Assembly: GCA_050084515.1 (NCBI GenBank)
Contig: CM114273.1
Span: forward strand, 1,860,001-1,924,000
Reading direction: 5' to 3'
Length of the DNA stretch: 64,000 bases
Source of the DNA: Blasia pusilla
Lineage: Eukaryota; Marchantiophyta; Marchantiopsida; Blasiales
A model generated the notes under the pieces. It saw nothing but the letters and a program-made list of their open reading frames with translations, was not told where the DNA came from and searched no databases. The position numbers were made by a program, and so were the translations under genes. How positions within the stretch are numbered: the stretch's first letter is position 1; every line of letters starts with the position of its first letter. Positions 1 through 12,346 of the stretch are shown here, piece after piece.

Positions 1-3000
1 TCCTGGCACTCACAAATATAACTCCGACAAAGCTCTAAAACGTCATCTTTAACTTTCTGCAGTAGAATTCTTACACCCCCTTTCACTTAAAAGGTTCTCA
101 CGTGCTCTCCGTTTCTGATCGCGCTCTGAAATCTTGAGTCCTAAAATATTTTCCTTCTTGGCGTTCTAAAGAGTCCTTGATCTCCCACAATTCTTCTCAT
201 TTGCTCATCCAGAACGTGTTTACTCTCCCCTAACTTATCCTTCCAAACCATTTGTACTGAGCTTTTGCCAATTGGCTATTTTTGAATGGTAGAGACTTTC
301 CCATTCATCCTTGGCCAATATTAGTACCTTGTGAATTTAACTCAATGAGTTACGTCCTCGTTTCGTGAGATTTTCTCTTCACCAAATATTTACCAAGATT
401 CTTTTGGCGGTCAACAAGATTCCAACCACACCATTACTTTTTTTACGGCAACTCCCTATGATTGACGTCCATCTTCTATCTTCTTTCCTTTTTAAAGTTT
501 AGAAGTCTGATTTTAACTTTATGGGAGTTTATTGTCATACTTCTTCTTGGTTACCACTTATAGTTTTCCCGTAAGTATTATATGAAGTGCCCGTCGGGCT
601 TTACTACAACTTTCTTTACGAGATCTTCTAGCTTAAACTAAACATCTCAAAACCTTAGGCTTTGAATGCTTCACGAATCACGAGCAAGACCCATGGTTCA
701 TGTGGTGGGATGATGGGATCTTATAAAATCCTAGCCCAGTAAAAGCTCCGAAGTCCAACACTCATAACTCACAAAAACACTACGTTTGTAAGTTGCAAGC
801 GTTATCACTAATCTGCGAGAGAGTCTCTATCTCAATGTATCTACCTCTATTCCTCCTCTCTATCTCTCTCTTCTCCCTCCTCCCTTCCTCCTTTGATCAA
901 TAGCAAAAATTGTTCTATAAGGAGTGGAAGGTCTTGTTTCAAAGTTAGAGTTACTAATCTCTCGGTTACATGTATTTGAGTTGGTAGGAAATCTATTTCA
1001 CCTCCTGAAATCATCGCAAAGATGACGTCTTTAAACTTCAAATGTGAGGTTTGAATTGAAGTCTAGTATTGATTTGTGTTCCGAAATTATTTTTGGAGAG
1101 GCTTGTCTTTCTCTAGTTGAGCCTTCTAAGGGCAAGGTGCTATCAACAGTGCATTAGATGTGAATTTACTTATGTTTAGGTTGGGTTTGGTTCAATTGGT
1201 ATTAAGGTTCATAAAGCGATGTCTTTCCTAGTTGATTTCACATCCCTCTCCATATCTGAATACCTATTGGATTGACAAAAATTCTTCATATTGCTAGACA
1301 AGTCAATCCGTACGCCTAAACCCACCAAAGTACCCAAAGTCCTTTGTATTTAAGATAGGTAAATCTCCAAACCTCCTAAAAAACTCTTGCATGTAACGCA
1401 TGTATCCATGTGTTTGTTAGGGCCCAATGTATGACTCCCAAGTATATTTCGTGACCAACTTTGTCAATGATGTTGACGATTAACCTTATTTTGGTTCCTA
1501 CATAGAAACATCCAAAGTAATACTTCAACGCTATGTTACTATAGACTCTAACCTCAACTCCTCAATTTAATCTCAATCACTGAAGATAAGTTGTAACTCC
1601 ACAACTTACACATCATTTTATCTATATTATAAACAAAAGATAATTGCTTGATTTGCAAAAGGCTCCTTAGTAGAGACATGTTGACAAGACATCAGAGAAC
1701 AACATGTGAGGATTAGAAAGTAAGGGAGAAATAAACGATTTTGTGAAGGGAAAAAGCCATGGTAGTTATAATTTATCCAAATGAGCCGGTGCAAATTAAT
1801 CGACATGAGTGGATTGTTTTTCCCAAACTATGGAACATGAGAAAAAGGATTTAAAAAAAAAGTTTCTAGTTAGCATGCCCGTGCTTGTGCACGATTTTTA
1901 AAAAATAATTTAGAAATATTTTAAATTTTAAAATTGAAGTAAGTTTCGACTTTTTTAAATTTTAAAAGAGTAATAACATTTCCCTTTTAAAAAATATCCA
2001 ACTCCCCTAAATAATTTCACTCCTCCATAAAATTTTGAACAATACCTATTCTTCCCCATCCACTCTTCTCACCAAAATAACAACCATTAAATAAATTATT
2101 AATTAATTTTAAGTAATGATAGATGTCATGTCTTTTAGGATAGATCGGTGAGATCTTGTAGAGCGCCTTGGTGAGGAGTGGAGGACAGGCTCAGGTGGTC
2201 TAAGATGAACAGCTGAAGCCCCGGGAAACCTGAAAGAGCAGGTTTCCCCTTCGTTTCGCTTCATTTGGAGCCATATCGAGGAACCTAATATTTTAGGTAA
2301 GTACCATTTTGAGTATATGATCCATTTTCTATTTTTGGTAAATGGCTCTTGACCTCCTACATCAGGTCAAGAGCCAAGGAGGTGACTTGGGAGCATAGGT
2401 TACCATGGAGAGAGCTTGGGAGAGGGAAGGGTATACCTCAAGGAGAGAGAGAGCTTGAGAGCTAATTCTATCTTTGTTGAACTTCTTGGCATGAGGCGGC
2501 GGAGCTATGGTCTTGCTTGTATTGTGTGTGTAACCCAAGCCTCTCATTAGGAGAGTAGGTTTGGTTTGACATTAAGAGAGACATTTGAGATTGCACACAT
2601 TTGAGAGCAATTAGGGTGTAGCGAGAGATTGGGTTTTATTTTATTCGAGATATTTTGGTACTTCTTGTCTCGTTGTTTGGATGCCATGAGTTAGCATGGG
2701 ATCATGCGTGTTTGTGTGTGTGTTCGGTGATAGCGATGTTGTGTAGCAATGTGTATGCACATGACATAGAATTTAAATTTTCTAAAATATCAAAGATGAA
2801 TTCAGATAATAATTGTAAACATAAATATATTTTTAGTTAAATTTTTTAATATAATATATCTTTTTCTAAATATTAGAATTATAATAACATCCCACTCTTC
2901 TAAGTAATTTCTTACTCAATTAAAATTTAAATGATATCCCACTCCCTTAAATAATTACACTCTTCCATAAAATTGTAAAAATATCTACTCCTTCTCTAAT

Positions 3001-3329
3001 TAGTTCATTTTCCCTTCCCATCAAATACGAATTATTTTGTCTTATTATATATAGGATCAACCCTTATTGTATAAATTAAATTATTAATTTATAATTTAAC
3101 ATCATTAGTCCCTTCTCTTCACGAGCTATTCGCTAACCAAAGTTCTTTAACCAGTCTTTTATTTTCCGTGCATCGCACCGGCACCTTATTAGTAGCCCTT
3201 AAATTGGAGTGTGCTCTCACACATCCAACCCTACAACTAAACTCTAAAACTAGAGTTTTTTCTATTTTTTTCTAGTTTGTAAGTATTTTTAGAAACACAA
3301 TACTTCATGATGTGACAAGTCCTTTACGA
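1..3329. other. Gene-free, repeat-derived DNA
   Basis: No open frame here looks like a gene. The DNA is AT-rich, with homopolymer runs and one GC-rich hairpin-like motif near 1871-1893 (a CCCGTGC/GCACG pair) of the kind seen near Helitron 3' ends. A dispersed repeat at about 2170-2640 is listed separately. Confidence 0.6.
2170..2640 (-). repeat. Diverged dispersed repeat, copy 1
   Basis: The reverse complement of this stretch aligns over several hundred bases with 27090-27490, with many substitutions and small gaps. Shared landmarks are a CTCCTTGAGGTATACC block, a GTTCAACAA block and an AGGAAACCT block in the same order. It is therefore an old interspersed repeat. No coding capacity is visible, and the transposon class is unknown. 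Confidence 0.6.
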
Positions 3330-3610
3330 CCCGGTCCCATGCGGCCCCCTCCTTGCTCAGTCGCAGTCGCAGTAAGGGTCGCTTCGCCCGTCTTCCAACA
3401 ATCGGAAGAGCTTTGTTTCTGTTCTTGTTATTCCTCCTTGCCGATTCCTAATGACTAGAAATGGGTGGTAACAAAGTCGCAAAGACTTGCACCCTAGGTT
3501 CTAACGACACTGTTCAGATTCCATTAACTTGCGTGCATCCCATCCGTCAGATCATCAAAGATCCAGAACGTGGGGCTGGGTTCGGGCGACCTTGGCCGCA
3601 TGGGACCGGG
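3330..3610. mobile_element. Small inverted-repeat element (MITE-like), copy A
   Basis: The 17-bp arm CCCGGTCCCATGCGGCC at 3330-3346 is repeated as its perfect inverse at 3594-3610, bounding about 281 bp. A second copy at 22572-22812 has the same arms and related interior blocks (GGTGGTAA-AAAG-GCAAA near 3463, and an AGATC-to-GGCCGC block before the right arm). Two dispersed copies with shared ends suggest a non-autonomous DNA element. I could not see a convincing target-site duplication. Confidence 0.6.
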
Positions 3611-4289
3611 CCCTTATTGAGAGGGGTGGGGAAATGGCCCCAAACTAAACTTGCAAGAGAAAGATAAGAAAATCCCATAAATTTGGAAAAGAAAATCTTC
3701 TTGGGTACATCATAAAGCCACCGAACAGTATGTTTAGAAACAGCACCTTTATTAACACCAGTCTTCACGAATTGGGGTTATCTGATCCGCCCCGGTTCGG
3801 GGAGCACATCTTGGGAAGCAAGGGCAGGGACAGTGCCACGCAGCCTCGCCGAGGCTCGGATCTTGGTTCGTCGCGCGTCGCCGTTGCATAGGTAGAAGAC
3901 AGGACTCCTGAAGCGCGAGGTCTGGGAGATAGATAGATAGATGCTTTCAGCCGAGCCTGAGCAGGCCCGGCGAGGCGGATCGGCAGCGCAGAGCGTATAA
4001 GTGGTGCATTTGAGAAACCGAGAGCAGAGGGGAAGAGAATCTGCCCTTGCGCACGCGAATTCTGCTGCCACAATTGTACGGAGGATTGGGCGATGGTCGA
4101 AGGTACAGAGGGGACTCAGGGGAGGAGACGAGGAGGAGGAGGAGAATCTGGCCTTGAGCAGTGAGCATGCGAATTTCTGCTGCCCCGTTCGTACGGAGGG
4201 TTGAGTGATGGTCGAGGAGACGGAGTTCGAATTGCGGGAGTAATTTCGGGAGTGTGGGGAAGGGCATTCATTTCGGGGAGGGATTTGCG

Positions 4290-4325
4290 TGGGAGGAAGG
4301 CAGGGGAGGGAGGGGAGGAGAGGAG
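4290..4325 (+). promoter_or_regulatory. Purine-rich 5' leader of CGL160
   Basis: A GGAGG/GGGAGG-rich purine tract lies directly upstream of the ATG chosen at 4326. It is probably in the 5' untranslated leader. No stronger regulatory claim can be made from sequence alone. Confidence 0.25.
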
Positions 4326-7039
4326 ATGGAGCTTTGCACGGGGAGCGTAATGGCGTCCCGCTGCTGTGGAGCTACTGGTATTGGGAGGAGGAGTGGAGGT
4401 TTGTTGCAATTGCACAATCATCGCGTGTTGTCCACGCGGGCAGCTGCGACTTCGACGACTGAATCATCTGAGGATAGGGGAGGGGAGACGTTCAGGTTGG
4501 AGCCTGTGAAGAAACAGAGGAGGAGATCGCAGTGGTCTACGGGATATGGTCCTGGAGAGTATGGAGGGCCTCCTTTGGATGCAGGATTTCGTAAATCCTG
4601 GGGAGGAGGAGATGGAATTGATCCTCTTCAGGGCACTGGTGATTACATCTGGAAGAAAAAATGGCAGCCTCATGTGGAGACTCCGCCCTCCGAATATATA
4701 CCGCCACCATCAAAGGTGAGACAGATACGGGGGCCACAAGCTGCGCATTCCTTTTCATTCTTTTCGGGAAATTTCAATTTTGGGTGGCGGAAATGGAGGC
4801 TCACTTGGCTGCAAATGAATCAAATTGCAGGCTAAGGAGCCGGATTCAGGATTTCTTAGCCTGAACAGAGCAATTGCTTTGGACAGGTTGGCGTTTCTTT
4901 CTCCTGTAGATAACTTTTAGCTCTTGCTTTGGTGTAGTACATTGCAGTCATCCCTCACTCAGTTTCCTCTCATGAGAGTATTTCATACGAGATTTCAATT
5001 ACAGCTCATGAGATTCATATAAAGACTTTTCGTTGGAGCCTCGTCGCAGTGAAATGTTTCCGAGGTGTTGTACCTGGGAGCTCAATATTGTGTATGGTTA
5101 CTGAGACCGAGCAATTTGTGTGCCCGCAGTCTCGATGTTGACCTCAGTCAAGAGTTAATGAAGCCATCCAAAGCTACGCTTCAACGCCAAGTCGAAGAAG
5201 CATCAAGGGCTGACGCTGCAGAGCAGCAGGTTGGTGATCAGCACTGCTCTGAATTGAACCACGCAAATGTGGACGACACATGTAGAAGGCTCTAGACTTC
5301 AGTATTCGCCAGAATCGAGGTTTTTCCAAATTCCATCCGCATAGCTAATGTTTGAATTTGGCCTTGGATGTTATAAGATAAAGCAAGAAGAGAGAATACG
5401 TTGGCGTTTCGCTCCAACAAGACGAGAAGAAGTTAAGTGGTCACAAGCTCGAAATGCAGCCACGGGAGGCTCGGTGGGTGAATACATTCCCTTCCACTTG
5501 TTTTTGGAATAGTTTTCGCCCTATCAAACTTCCTTTGTCTACAACTTTGCTTCTTTTCCTTTTTCCTTCTTCTGCGAGTCACCTCATGGGCATTGCCTGA
5601 CAACTGACGATTCATTCAGTAAGAGGAAAAAAAAACCAATGTTTAGATTTCCTGGAAATCATATGACTTGAGATCGGATGTGAATGCCTTTGCGTTTCAG
5701 GAAATGATGGCCCGGGAGGTGGAAAGGGCGCAAATTGATCAAGTTTCAGCTGCAAAGAAGGAGAAAGAGCGTTATATTAAGGTTTGGTCTCATGTTTAGG
5801 CTGCTGAGGGAAGAGGGCTTGTTAATGGAGTCGCGTATTTTACGTTTGTCTACTTTCAGCCGGCCTTCTCCTCTGCTTCGCAAGGATCGTTGTTGGATAT
5901 GTTAGCCAGGCAGAAATGGCCGCCGTTAACTCGTCACTGCGGTCAAAACAAAAATATGTGAAGTTTCACATACGGACTTCAGAGCGGGAGCCGGCTAATA
6001 AAGTAGGAAATATGGCGCTGATCTCGAGCCAGTGTTAAAGTAAGAGCCAGCATTTAAGAATCTCGCCTTTCGTAATCAGAAATGTTGGTTGATGTGGATC
6101 TTTGGTGCAGTTGAAGCAAGATCTCCAAATTCTTACCCTAGCTATTGGGAGCTGCGGCTTAGCAAGCGCGTATTTTTCATATTCACCAGAAGTGGCTGGA
6201 AGGTGTCAATCATTCCTCATTCTTGTTTCCCGTGCTCTTTATGAACATTGTCTTCTTATTGTAGAATCAGCTTTCCGTTTGCTTACACGAAAAGAACCCC
6301 CAAATTCAAAATGACTCGATGGGCTGAATTCTAATGCTAGAGGTATCGTTGGTCTTATTGCTCCATTGACTTCCCGGAAAATATGACCTCTGTTGTGTGC
6401 TGGGATTGATTGTAGCTATGGGGCAGGACTCATAGGAGCTGTGGCTTATATCCGAATGCTAGGAAACAGCGTTGATTCATTGGGTGCTCGGGATGTTGGT
6501 TCGGCTGCCAGGTAGACCATCTATGCCGTGTGTATTTGAGTTCATCGTTGAACGCAATGATTTAGGGCGGACACTGATACTAGCTGCTTTGTGGTATCAC
6601 TACAAGTTTCGGTCGCCAGTACCACTAAGGGAGTCGTCATGACTTGTCCAATCCATCTGACAAAGATGCAATTCTGGATGGTTGAGCAGGGGGGCTTCAG
6701 GACAAGCGCGTTTGCTGGTACCAGTTGTCCTTGTGATGGTTTACAACCGATGGAACGCGTATGCCTCTGACCGGGAAAATACCATGTCCATGAAATCCAG
6801 ATGTCAATGAACTTCATGGTTAACCAGGGATGTAACGAAAGCTGCTGATGATGGCCCATCTTGCTGATCTTCGTGTTGATTCACTTGGCAGGTTACTTGT
6901 TCCGGAGCTTCATCTCATGAGTTTGCAGCTGATTCCCATGTTGGTCGGGTTCTTCACATACAAGGCAGCTACCCTCGTGGAGACCTTCAGAGAACTTCTA
7001 CCCAAACAACCAGAGGAGGATATTCAACGTCTTGAGTAG
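4326..7039 (+). CDS. CGL160: Chloroplast ATP synthase assembly factor CGL160
   Basis: The product resembles CONSERVED ONLY IN THE GREEN LINEAGE 160, a thylakoid membrane protein that helps assemble the chloroplast CF1-CFo ATP synthase and has an Atp1/UncI-like membrane domain. Exons read as 4326-4715, 4831-4886, 5130-5229, 5701-5781, 6111-6202, 6416-~6498, 6701-6758 and 6892-7039, about 335 residues (the Arabidopsis protein is about 350). Visible landmarks are a basic Ser/Thr-rich N terminus suited to a transit peptide, WSTGYGPGEYGGPP, SGFLSLNRAIALDS, the helix LTLAIGSCGLASAYFSYSPE, GAGLIGAVAYIRMLGNSVDS, RLLVPVVLVMVYNRWNA and LIPMLVGFFTYKAAT. All junctions are in phase except exon 6 to 7. The strong donor after 6511 leaves the frame one base out, while the weaker donor after 6498 restores it. 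Start at 4326 is preferred; ATG 4350 is the alternative. Confidence 0.88.
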
Positions 7040-10000
7040 TAGCACCCCATTTGGTCCTCACGCATCTGGCCTACGAGAAAAAGGTGGTCCAGTGTGTGTT
7101 AGAAGCTATAGTCCATATTCTTGAGGCTTCGCCACTCTCTGCCATTGCCTCCATGTATACAGCACATACTAGTAAGGTGCCCTCACGATGCACGGGAAAT
7201 AAAACATTGTTTGAGGAGCTTTTGCTAGTGCTCGTGAAGGTTAGGGAATAGTGATGCTATACACAAATTCAATTCTTTTTCTTGGTAGTATATGAAACAT
7301 TTTCTTGCTGGTCATGTGCCATGTATCAAATATAAAGGTGTTTGTAAATTAAGAAGATATTCTCCATTAACAATCTAGATTTCGTTAAGGAATTCTTGCT
7401 GGCTTTCGCGGGAAGGGGTATCTAGATGTCTCGCAAGAATAGAAATACATATCTGCCGAGTTTGTCGGTCCAGCATTTGAGACAGCTGGCTTTCGGATGG
7501 GACATATCGTTGCGACTTTTTCACATGTCACAAATGAATCTTTGTATGTTATCCTCATTTCTTATCTATGAGAATTGGAAAATGGACCGCACCTATGGAT
7601 TGGAGGAGCGTCCTCGTATATGGTAGTTGGTTCGATTAAATCAAGTTTTGGCGCAGCTTCTAAGGTCCTCCTATGAATATAATACCACTTCACCAAACAA
7701 GCAAATGATTGGTTTTACGCATCATTTGGAATCCAAAATCAACGAGTAATGTCTAATTTGGGCATCAATTGGAAACCAACATAACAGCTAGATATCTAAT
7801 TATGAGTGATTTGAGATCTAATTTCGGATGATGAAGAGTTTACGGTGGGTTTGACTTGATAGTTCTTCATTGTAATGAAAAAATGACATGTTAAACCCCA
7901 AAGATATTCCATGAAAACTCAAGAAGATGATTTGTGCATGTAAGTCATAAGGGTGGTAAGTAGGCCATTTTTGGCCTCTCTACACCTAGTTACTACCTAC
8001 TTGTGCTTGATTATGGATATAGTGATATCTCGTTTGTTTGCATCCCATCCACTTCGTACAATCATGTCCGACTCGGTCATCCATACCGCGCTCCTTACCT
8101 GCCCTTCTTCTAATTTCCTTCATGCTGTTCTTTTTCCTCACTCGCTCCATTGAGTGTTAATCCACTGAGTCGGTAGAATCTGCAATATCCCTACCCAAAA
8201 GGATGCCAAGTTTTTAAGAAAACTAGTTCATATTAAAAATTGCGTTAGCCTCTTCTTAACAAGTTTAATTGTGTGAAGTCTTCACTGTAAATAGTTAAAC
8301 TGTGGTATTCACGCTAGTTAGGACCCAAGCAGCGATTCAAAATCGCAGGTCCACGAAGGGAACATCTTGGTGTAACCAACCAAATTCATAACCTAGATTA
8401 GTTAACCGCGAGACTAAGAATGGCACTAGAACCAAAGGTAGAACTAACTCTAGCAATATGCTTATACGCTTTGAGTCTACCCTTTAGTGAGAAAGGGGCG
8501 TAGCTACTCGTGGGAATAAAAACAAGGCAAGCAATATTTGAGATGTGGGAGTCAAGCGTCAAGTCAAGGGCGAAAAAAAAAAACATGTGACCACAAGATG
8601 GGCAAGATGCCTCGAAATTAGTCACGATGATGGGCAACAAGACCACCATCAGACACCAAACGGGAAGTCAATAAAGATGTTAGCCATGAGACACAAGAAA
8701 TGTGAGTCCAAGCTTCAAGCTTCAAGATGTATTCAGGGAGTCGAGAGTTGCATAATTTGCATGAAGCCTCAACGAAGCTATCTTGATGGATAACTAGTCA
8801 AACTCCTTTGCAGGTCACGAAACATTTGGGTTGAGGGCACAAAACAAGGGTCCGAGGGGAATAATGGGAAATGTAGGATTCCCATGGAAAACCCCATAAG
8901 AAATTAAAGGGATAGTCTCCATCTCTACCATCTCAAGTCCATGAACAAAAAACTAACCGTGATGCGCGTTTGGCGTTGTTTCTAGTTTGAGCAAAAAGAC
9001 AAACCTTGAGGGATTCACTAATACGCTTTGGTTTAGGCACACGACTTGGGGAGATTGGTCAATACTTGGGGAAGAGGCTTCCTAGGGAGACGGTTTGCAC
9101 TTGAGGAAACTCGATCCGATTAGTGCTTAACGATTTCTCAACTACCTTCAAAAAAGGTAATTGAGTTAGTATTTAAGATTCAACCCCACTCTTCCATGTG
9201 CAAAGATCAAAGTTTGAAGTGCTTCAGGGCAAAGCTAGAGGTAGTAGAGGTTTGACACTACAACGACTTTCATGGTTGGAATTTTCTTTACATTACCTTC
9301 TATTAAATGAAGAACGAAAAATTTTAGGTAGAAGATTGTAGAGTTAATTCAATCCTCAAATAAAATTTAGATTTTAAGGAGAAAAATTCTCGCGACAATT
9401 TTCCCACGGAGCTCTCTTATGTATGACCTTGGTGCACTAGACTCTTTAATCCCCCACTTTCATTTTTTCAAGTCCCAATGCGTTCCTTTCATTACGATAT
9501 TGTTTACTTTCGACCTATTCTACAAGTTTAATGAGCATCACTAAACACGTTTTGTTATACATATCATATCCCATCAATGAAGTTTTCGTATCACACGTAT
9601 TGTCTTTCAAAATATATCCAAACAACCAAGTTTTCGCGCTTTGGAATTGCATTAGGTGATTTGGTTGTCATATTCTTCCCCATCACTTCCCTTGGAACTT
9701 CCACTGCCGTGGGTTAAAAGGGAGTAGAGGACATTCGCATTTTTTCCAGGCACTGCATTTAAATTTTGAGCAAAGCCACCACTCCCCACTAGAGTGCTGC
9801 ACTTCTCCCAAGGGACGACGCTCACGATGCAACTCTTCCTCCATGTGGTTTCCCCATATGACGAAGCTGAATACGATCTTAGAACACTGTATAAGGTTTT
9901 GAAGCCTTATAAGTTAAATAAGGTTTCGTTGACCTGTAGCAGATTTTGATACCGTAAATTTCGCTTAACTTGGATAAACCTCACCTCTTGGAATGTGAAG

Positions 10001-11329
10001 AAAATCTTAACCACTGCTCGAGGTTATCATGGATGGCCTAGTGCCATCCTTTACGAATCAGCATTCCCAAAACGATCATATTATAAGTGTCAGTGGAATC
10101 TCCCATCAAGCTTCACACATATTCCATATCAATCGGAATCATATTCATAATTCTATGCGGCTCTGCGGAACTGGGAATAAGACGCTGCGGCATGTCCATG
10201 GCGTTTCGCGACCTTGCCCCGTTCACGTTTTGGGTATTTCTCACAGCAATTTTCAGAAACCTCATGGAAGACACGTCTGGAGTTTATAGAGGTGAGAGAT
10301 TCGATGAGAGACAACTCTTCACGGAGGTGCGAGGAGACTTCTCCGCAGCCATGTTTGGAACGCCCACAAATGGGGACCAATTTGTAGACCATCAAACTTT
10401 AGACATCCTTTCAAAAGACGAGAACGTCGATTCTGTATCGGTTTGCGATTTCATCATGGAACATATGGTCTGAACATGCCCAGAAACCTCCGCAATTGAA
10501 ACTCCAGTTGTGACATTCAGTGCATACACCCGTTCCACAGGGGATGACCACTCAAACCCCAACTCAGATTTCATCAGCAAAAAGATTGACCTACAGTCGA
10601 CCAGGACGGCGACGGATAAATGGACGCGTACTGAGCGACCGGAGTGAATATGCACTAACGCTGGCAGTTCTCAAAGAAATGCATGCAGTGATTAATCACT
10701 GAATGAGCAAAATAACCTCTTTACTTGAATTGGAATCGATATTCCAGGGTAACCAACTACTTGGACTGTGATTCTAGTCTTCAATCCCGACTCCTTACTA
10801 TGTGCGTCCTGACTGATCTGAAATTCCGCTCCAAACGAGCTTCCAGACAACAATCATGAGACTGTTCAACTGCGAAGAAACGAAGACGAGCACCTCAGCA
10901 CAGAACATGGCCAGTGATTAGTTCGTCAAGCTGTCCCTCCTCTCCCCACGAAGAAAAGCAATCACTTCAAATACATTTCTGATAATCATCACGTAGCACT
11001 GGTCGCATTCCCTCAATTCGAAACCCTGCTCCTGTCCTAAACTGCGATGAGACAGGCTAAGAATCGGCTACTGACGTGAAAAAAAAAATCGAAATGCGGG
11101 ATAAGGTCCGACTATACGACACCTTAGCTATTCTACACATCTGAAGTTGCCTAGCATTCAATCTCCCAGCGTCAATCGTTTCACAGCAGAACGGAAGGCG
11201 AAGCAGCAGCACGGGAAACCTACACCGACAGAGCTGACCTAGAGCCCATCGGATGGGTCGAATCCCATGCCCTACACAGCGGGAGACACAGAACGAAACA
11301 CCCTAGAGTTTTGATGGCAGCGAGCTCAC
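7040..11329. other. Intergenic; no supportable gene
   Basis: Short open frames occur, the longest on the plus strand at 10087-10473, but none shows a recognisable family, splice-compatible neighbours or a domain. 7260-9650 is AT-rich and probably TE-derived. 10900-11329 lies 3' of the minus-strand PSRP6 gene and may hold its untranslated region. Confidence 0.5.
10087..10473 (+). CDS. Unrecognised open reading frame, doubtful
   Basis: A 128-residue open frame with a hydrophobic N-terminal third (about residues 8-25 and 45-60) and a polar C-terminal half. I recognise no family. The opposite strand is also open over much of the same DNA, and GT donors sit inside the frame near 10292. It may be a chance ORF or an eroded gene. 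Confidence 0.12.
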   Translation: MSVESPIKLHTYSISIGIIFIILCGSAELGIRRCGMSMAFRDLAPFTFWVFLTAIFRNLMEDTSGVYRGERFDERQLFTEVRGDFSAAMFGTPTNGDQFVDHQTLDILSKDENVDSVSVCDFIMEHMV

Positions 11330-11629
11330 CTACGATTCTTCCTCTTCTTCTTCGCTAATTGGCAGAGGTTCACCATTGTCGTACCCCCAGATTGGAGGCG
11401 GCTTGGGCAGGCGCGGGTACACAGGAGATCCGAACCTGTTCTTGTCATAGGGGTTGGATTTCTTCGGCCGCGTCTTGTTGTGGTGAGCCGTGGCCTTCTT
11501 TTGTGGTCGCTTCGCGCACTCAATCAAATTCACCCTCCATGGTGTCCCCCGTTGCGAAAACGATTCCGTCCTCAGCTGCTGCACGGGGTTCAGTGACAGC
11601 GACGCCAGCTGCGTCGCCACCGTCGCCAT
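11330..11629 (-). CDS. PSRP6: Plastid-specific 50S ribosomal protein 6 (PSRP6, cL38)
   Basis: A 99-residue single-exon frame from ATG 11629-11627 to TAG 11332-11330. Residues 1-35 form a Ser/Gln/Arg-rich chloroplast transit peptide. Then comes [19 protein letters not shown], nearly the signature of PSRP6, a small plant-specific subunit of the plastid large ribosomal subunit. It continues with [12 protein letters not shown] and a Pro-rich stretch ([11 protein letters not shown]) that also fits the family. The C terminus is an unusual acidic tail of consecutive Glu. The usual mature domain is short and very basic, as here. The stop codon is followed directly by GTGAGC, a good splice donor, so an intron in the 3' UTR is possible. 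Plastid translation is the inferred role. Confidence 0.88.
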   Translation of the reverse strand: MATVATQLASLSLNPVQQLRTESFSQRGTPWRVNLIECAKRPQKKATAHHNKTRPKKSNPYDKNRFGSPVYPRLPKPPPIWGYDNGEPLPISEEEEEES

Positions 11630-11786
11630 AGCTCAAACCTGTGGATCCTCCGTTCCTATTATCTTCGCGCTTCCGAAACTCGCCTCCTCCTTCCCTTCCC
11701 TTTCCTTCGCGATCACTCAGACTTCTACTGCTCGAGGCTTCACGGGCTCTCGGATTGCTTATCTCCTCCCTCGCGGGAATCCGGCA

Positions 11787-11801
11787 GGGCCCGCTGGGCC
11801 C
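11787..11801 (-). promoter_or_regulatory. TGGGCC (site II-like) elements upstream of PSRP6
   Basis: Two GGGCCC cores (11787-11792 and 11796-11801) surround a TGGGCC motif about 160-170 bp upstream of the PSRP6 ATG. Such motifs bind TCP factors and are typical of plant ribosomal-protein and other growth-related promoters. The assignment rests on motif and position only. Confidence 0.4.
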
Positions 11802-11943
11802 ACCACTCGAAGCTTGGAGAGAGAATAAAGGGGTCCAAATAGATTTAAGAAATGATAATAAGGGCACTTTTATTTATGTCGACTAGGAGGGGCGGGTTTG
11901 AATGAACTAACCATAGCGGACACCCTCGGATTAGTTAACCCGA

Positions 11944-11985
11944 GGTCTTAATCTTTTAATTATAAGTTTAGTTTAGATGAAAAAA
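11944..11985 (+). repeat. 42-bp direct repeat, copy 1
   Basis: Identical over 42 bases to 12217-12258. It brackets the left part of the 12-kb fold-back and shows a segment was copied here recently. Confidence 0.85.
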
Positions 11986-12090
11986 TTAACTAATATTATA
12001 CAACAAGAAAATGTTTTCCGTTCCACAGGGAGGGAGGGAAAAATTTTGGGTGTCAATAAGACTAGTCCCTTTATTTCCGTGCCATGTGGG

Positions 12091-12346
12091 ATGTCGACTA
12101 GTTGTTCATTGATATCATAGTATATGATATCAATGAACAACTAGTCGACATAACTCCACCACAATCTCATGGAGGAATTGCTCACTACTACAGAGCAATT
12201 CCTCTCTGTAGTGTTTGGTCTTAATCTTTTAATTATAAGTTTAGTTTAGATGAAAAAACTCCATTGATATCATAGTATATGATATCATTGATGTAGTGAG
12301 CAATTCCTCCAGGAGATTGTGGTGGAGTGGAGGAATTGCTCACTAC
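12091..12346. repeat. Nested palindrome / fold-back element
   Basis: 12091-12118 and 12124-12151 are perfect 28-bp inverted arms around a 5-nt centre (AGTAT). 12153-12188 and 12293-12328 are 36-bp inverted arms with one mismatch. Between them sits a second shorter palindrome at about 12264-12289 sharing the GATATCATAGTATATGATATC core of the first. The 18-bp end of the 36-bp arm recurs directly at 12329-12346. The block looks like a fold-back transposon or a rearranged pair of MITEs. Confidence 0.8.
12217..12258 (+). repeat. 42-bp direct repeat, copy 2
   Basis: Exact duplicate of 11944-11985, located inside the loop between the 36-bp arms of the fold-back. Confidence 0.85.

Noticed and set aside
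847-1041. Minus-strand open frame with a Glu/Arg-rich end
   Set aside because: The charged tail is the reverse translation of a CT-rich tract. No start context, splice partner or family.
3461-4204. Overlapping open frames on both strands before CGL160, one with a faint ribosomal-protein L2-like look
   Set aside because: The resemblance falls inside the inverted-repeat element and recurs only as DNA-level similarity in copy B. The rest are GC-rich shadows of the leader.
10392-10655. Minus-strand frame considered as an ABC-transporter fragment
   Set aside because: On translation of all frames no Walker or transmembrane pattern appeared. The impression came from a short ERVYAL-like string only.
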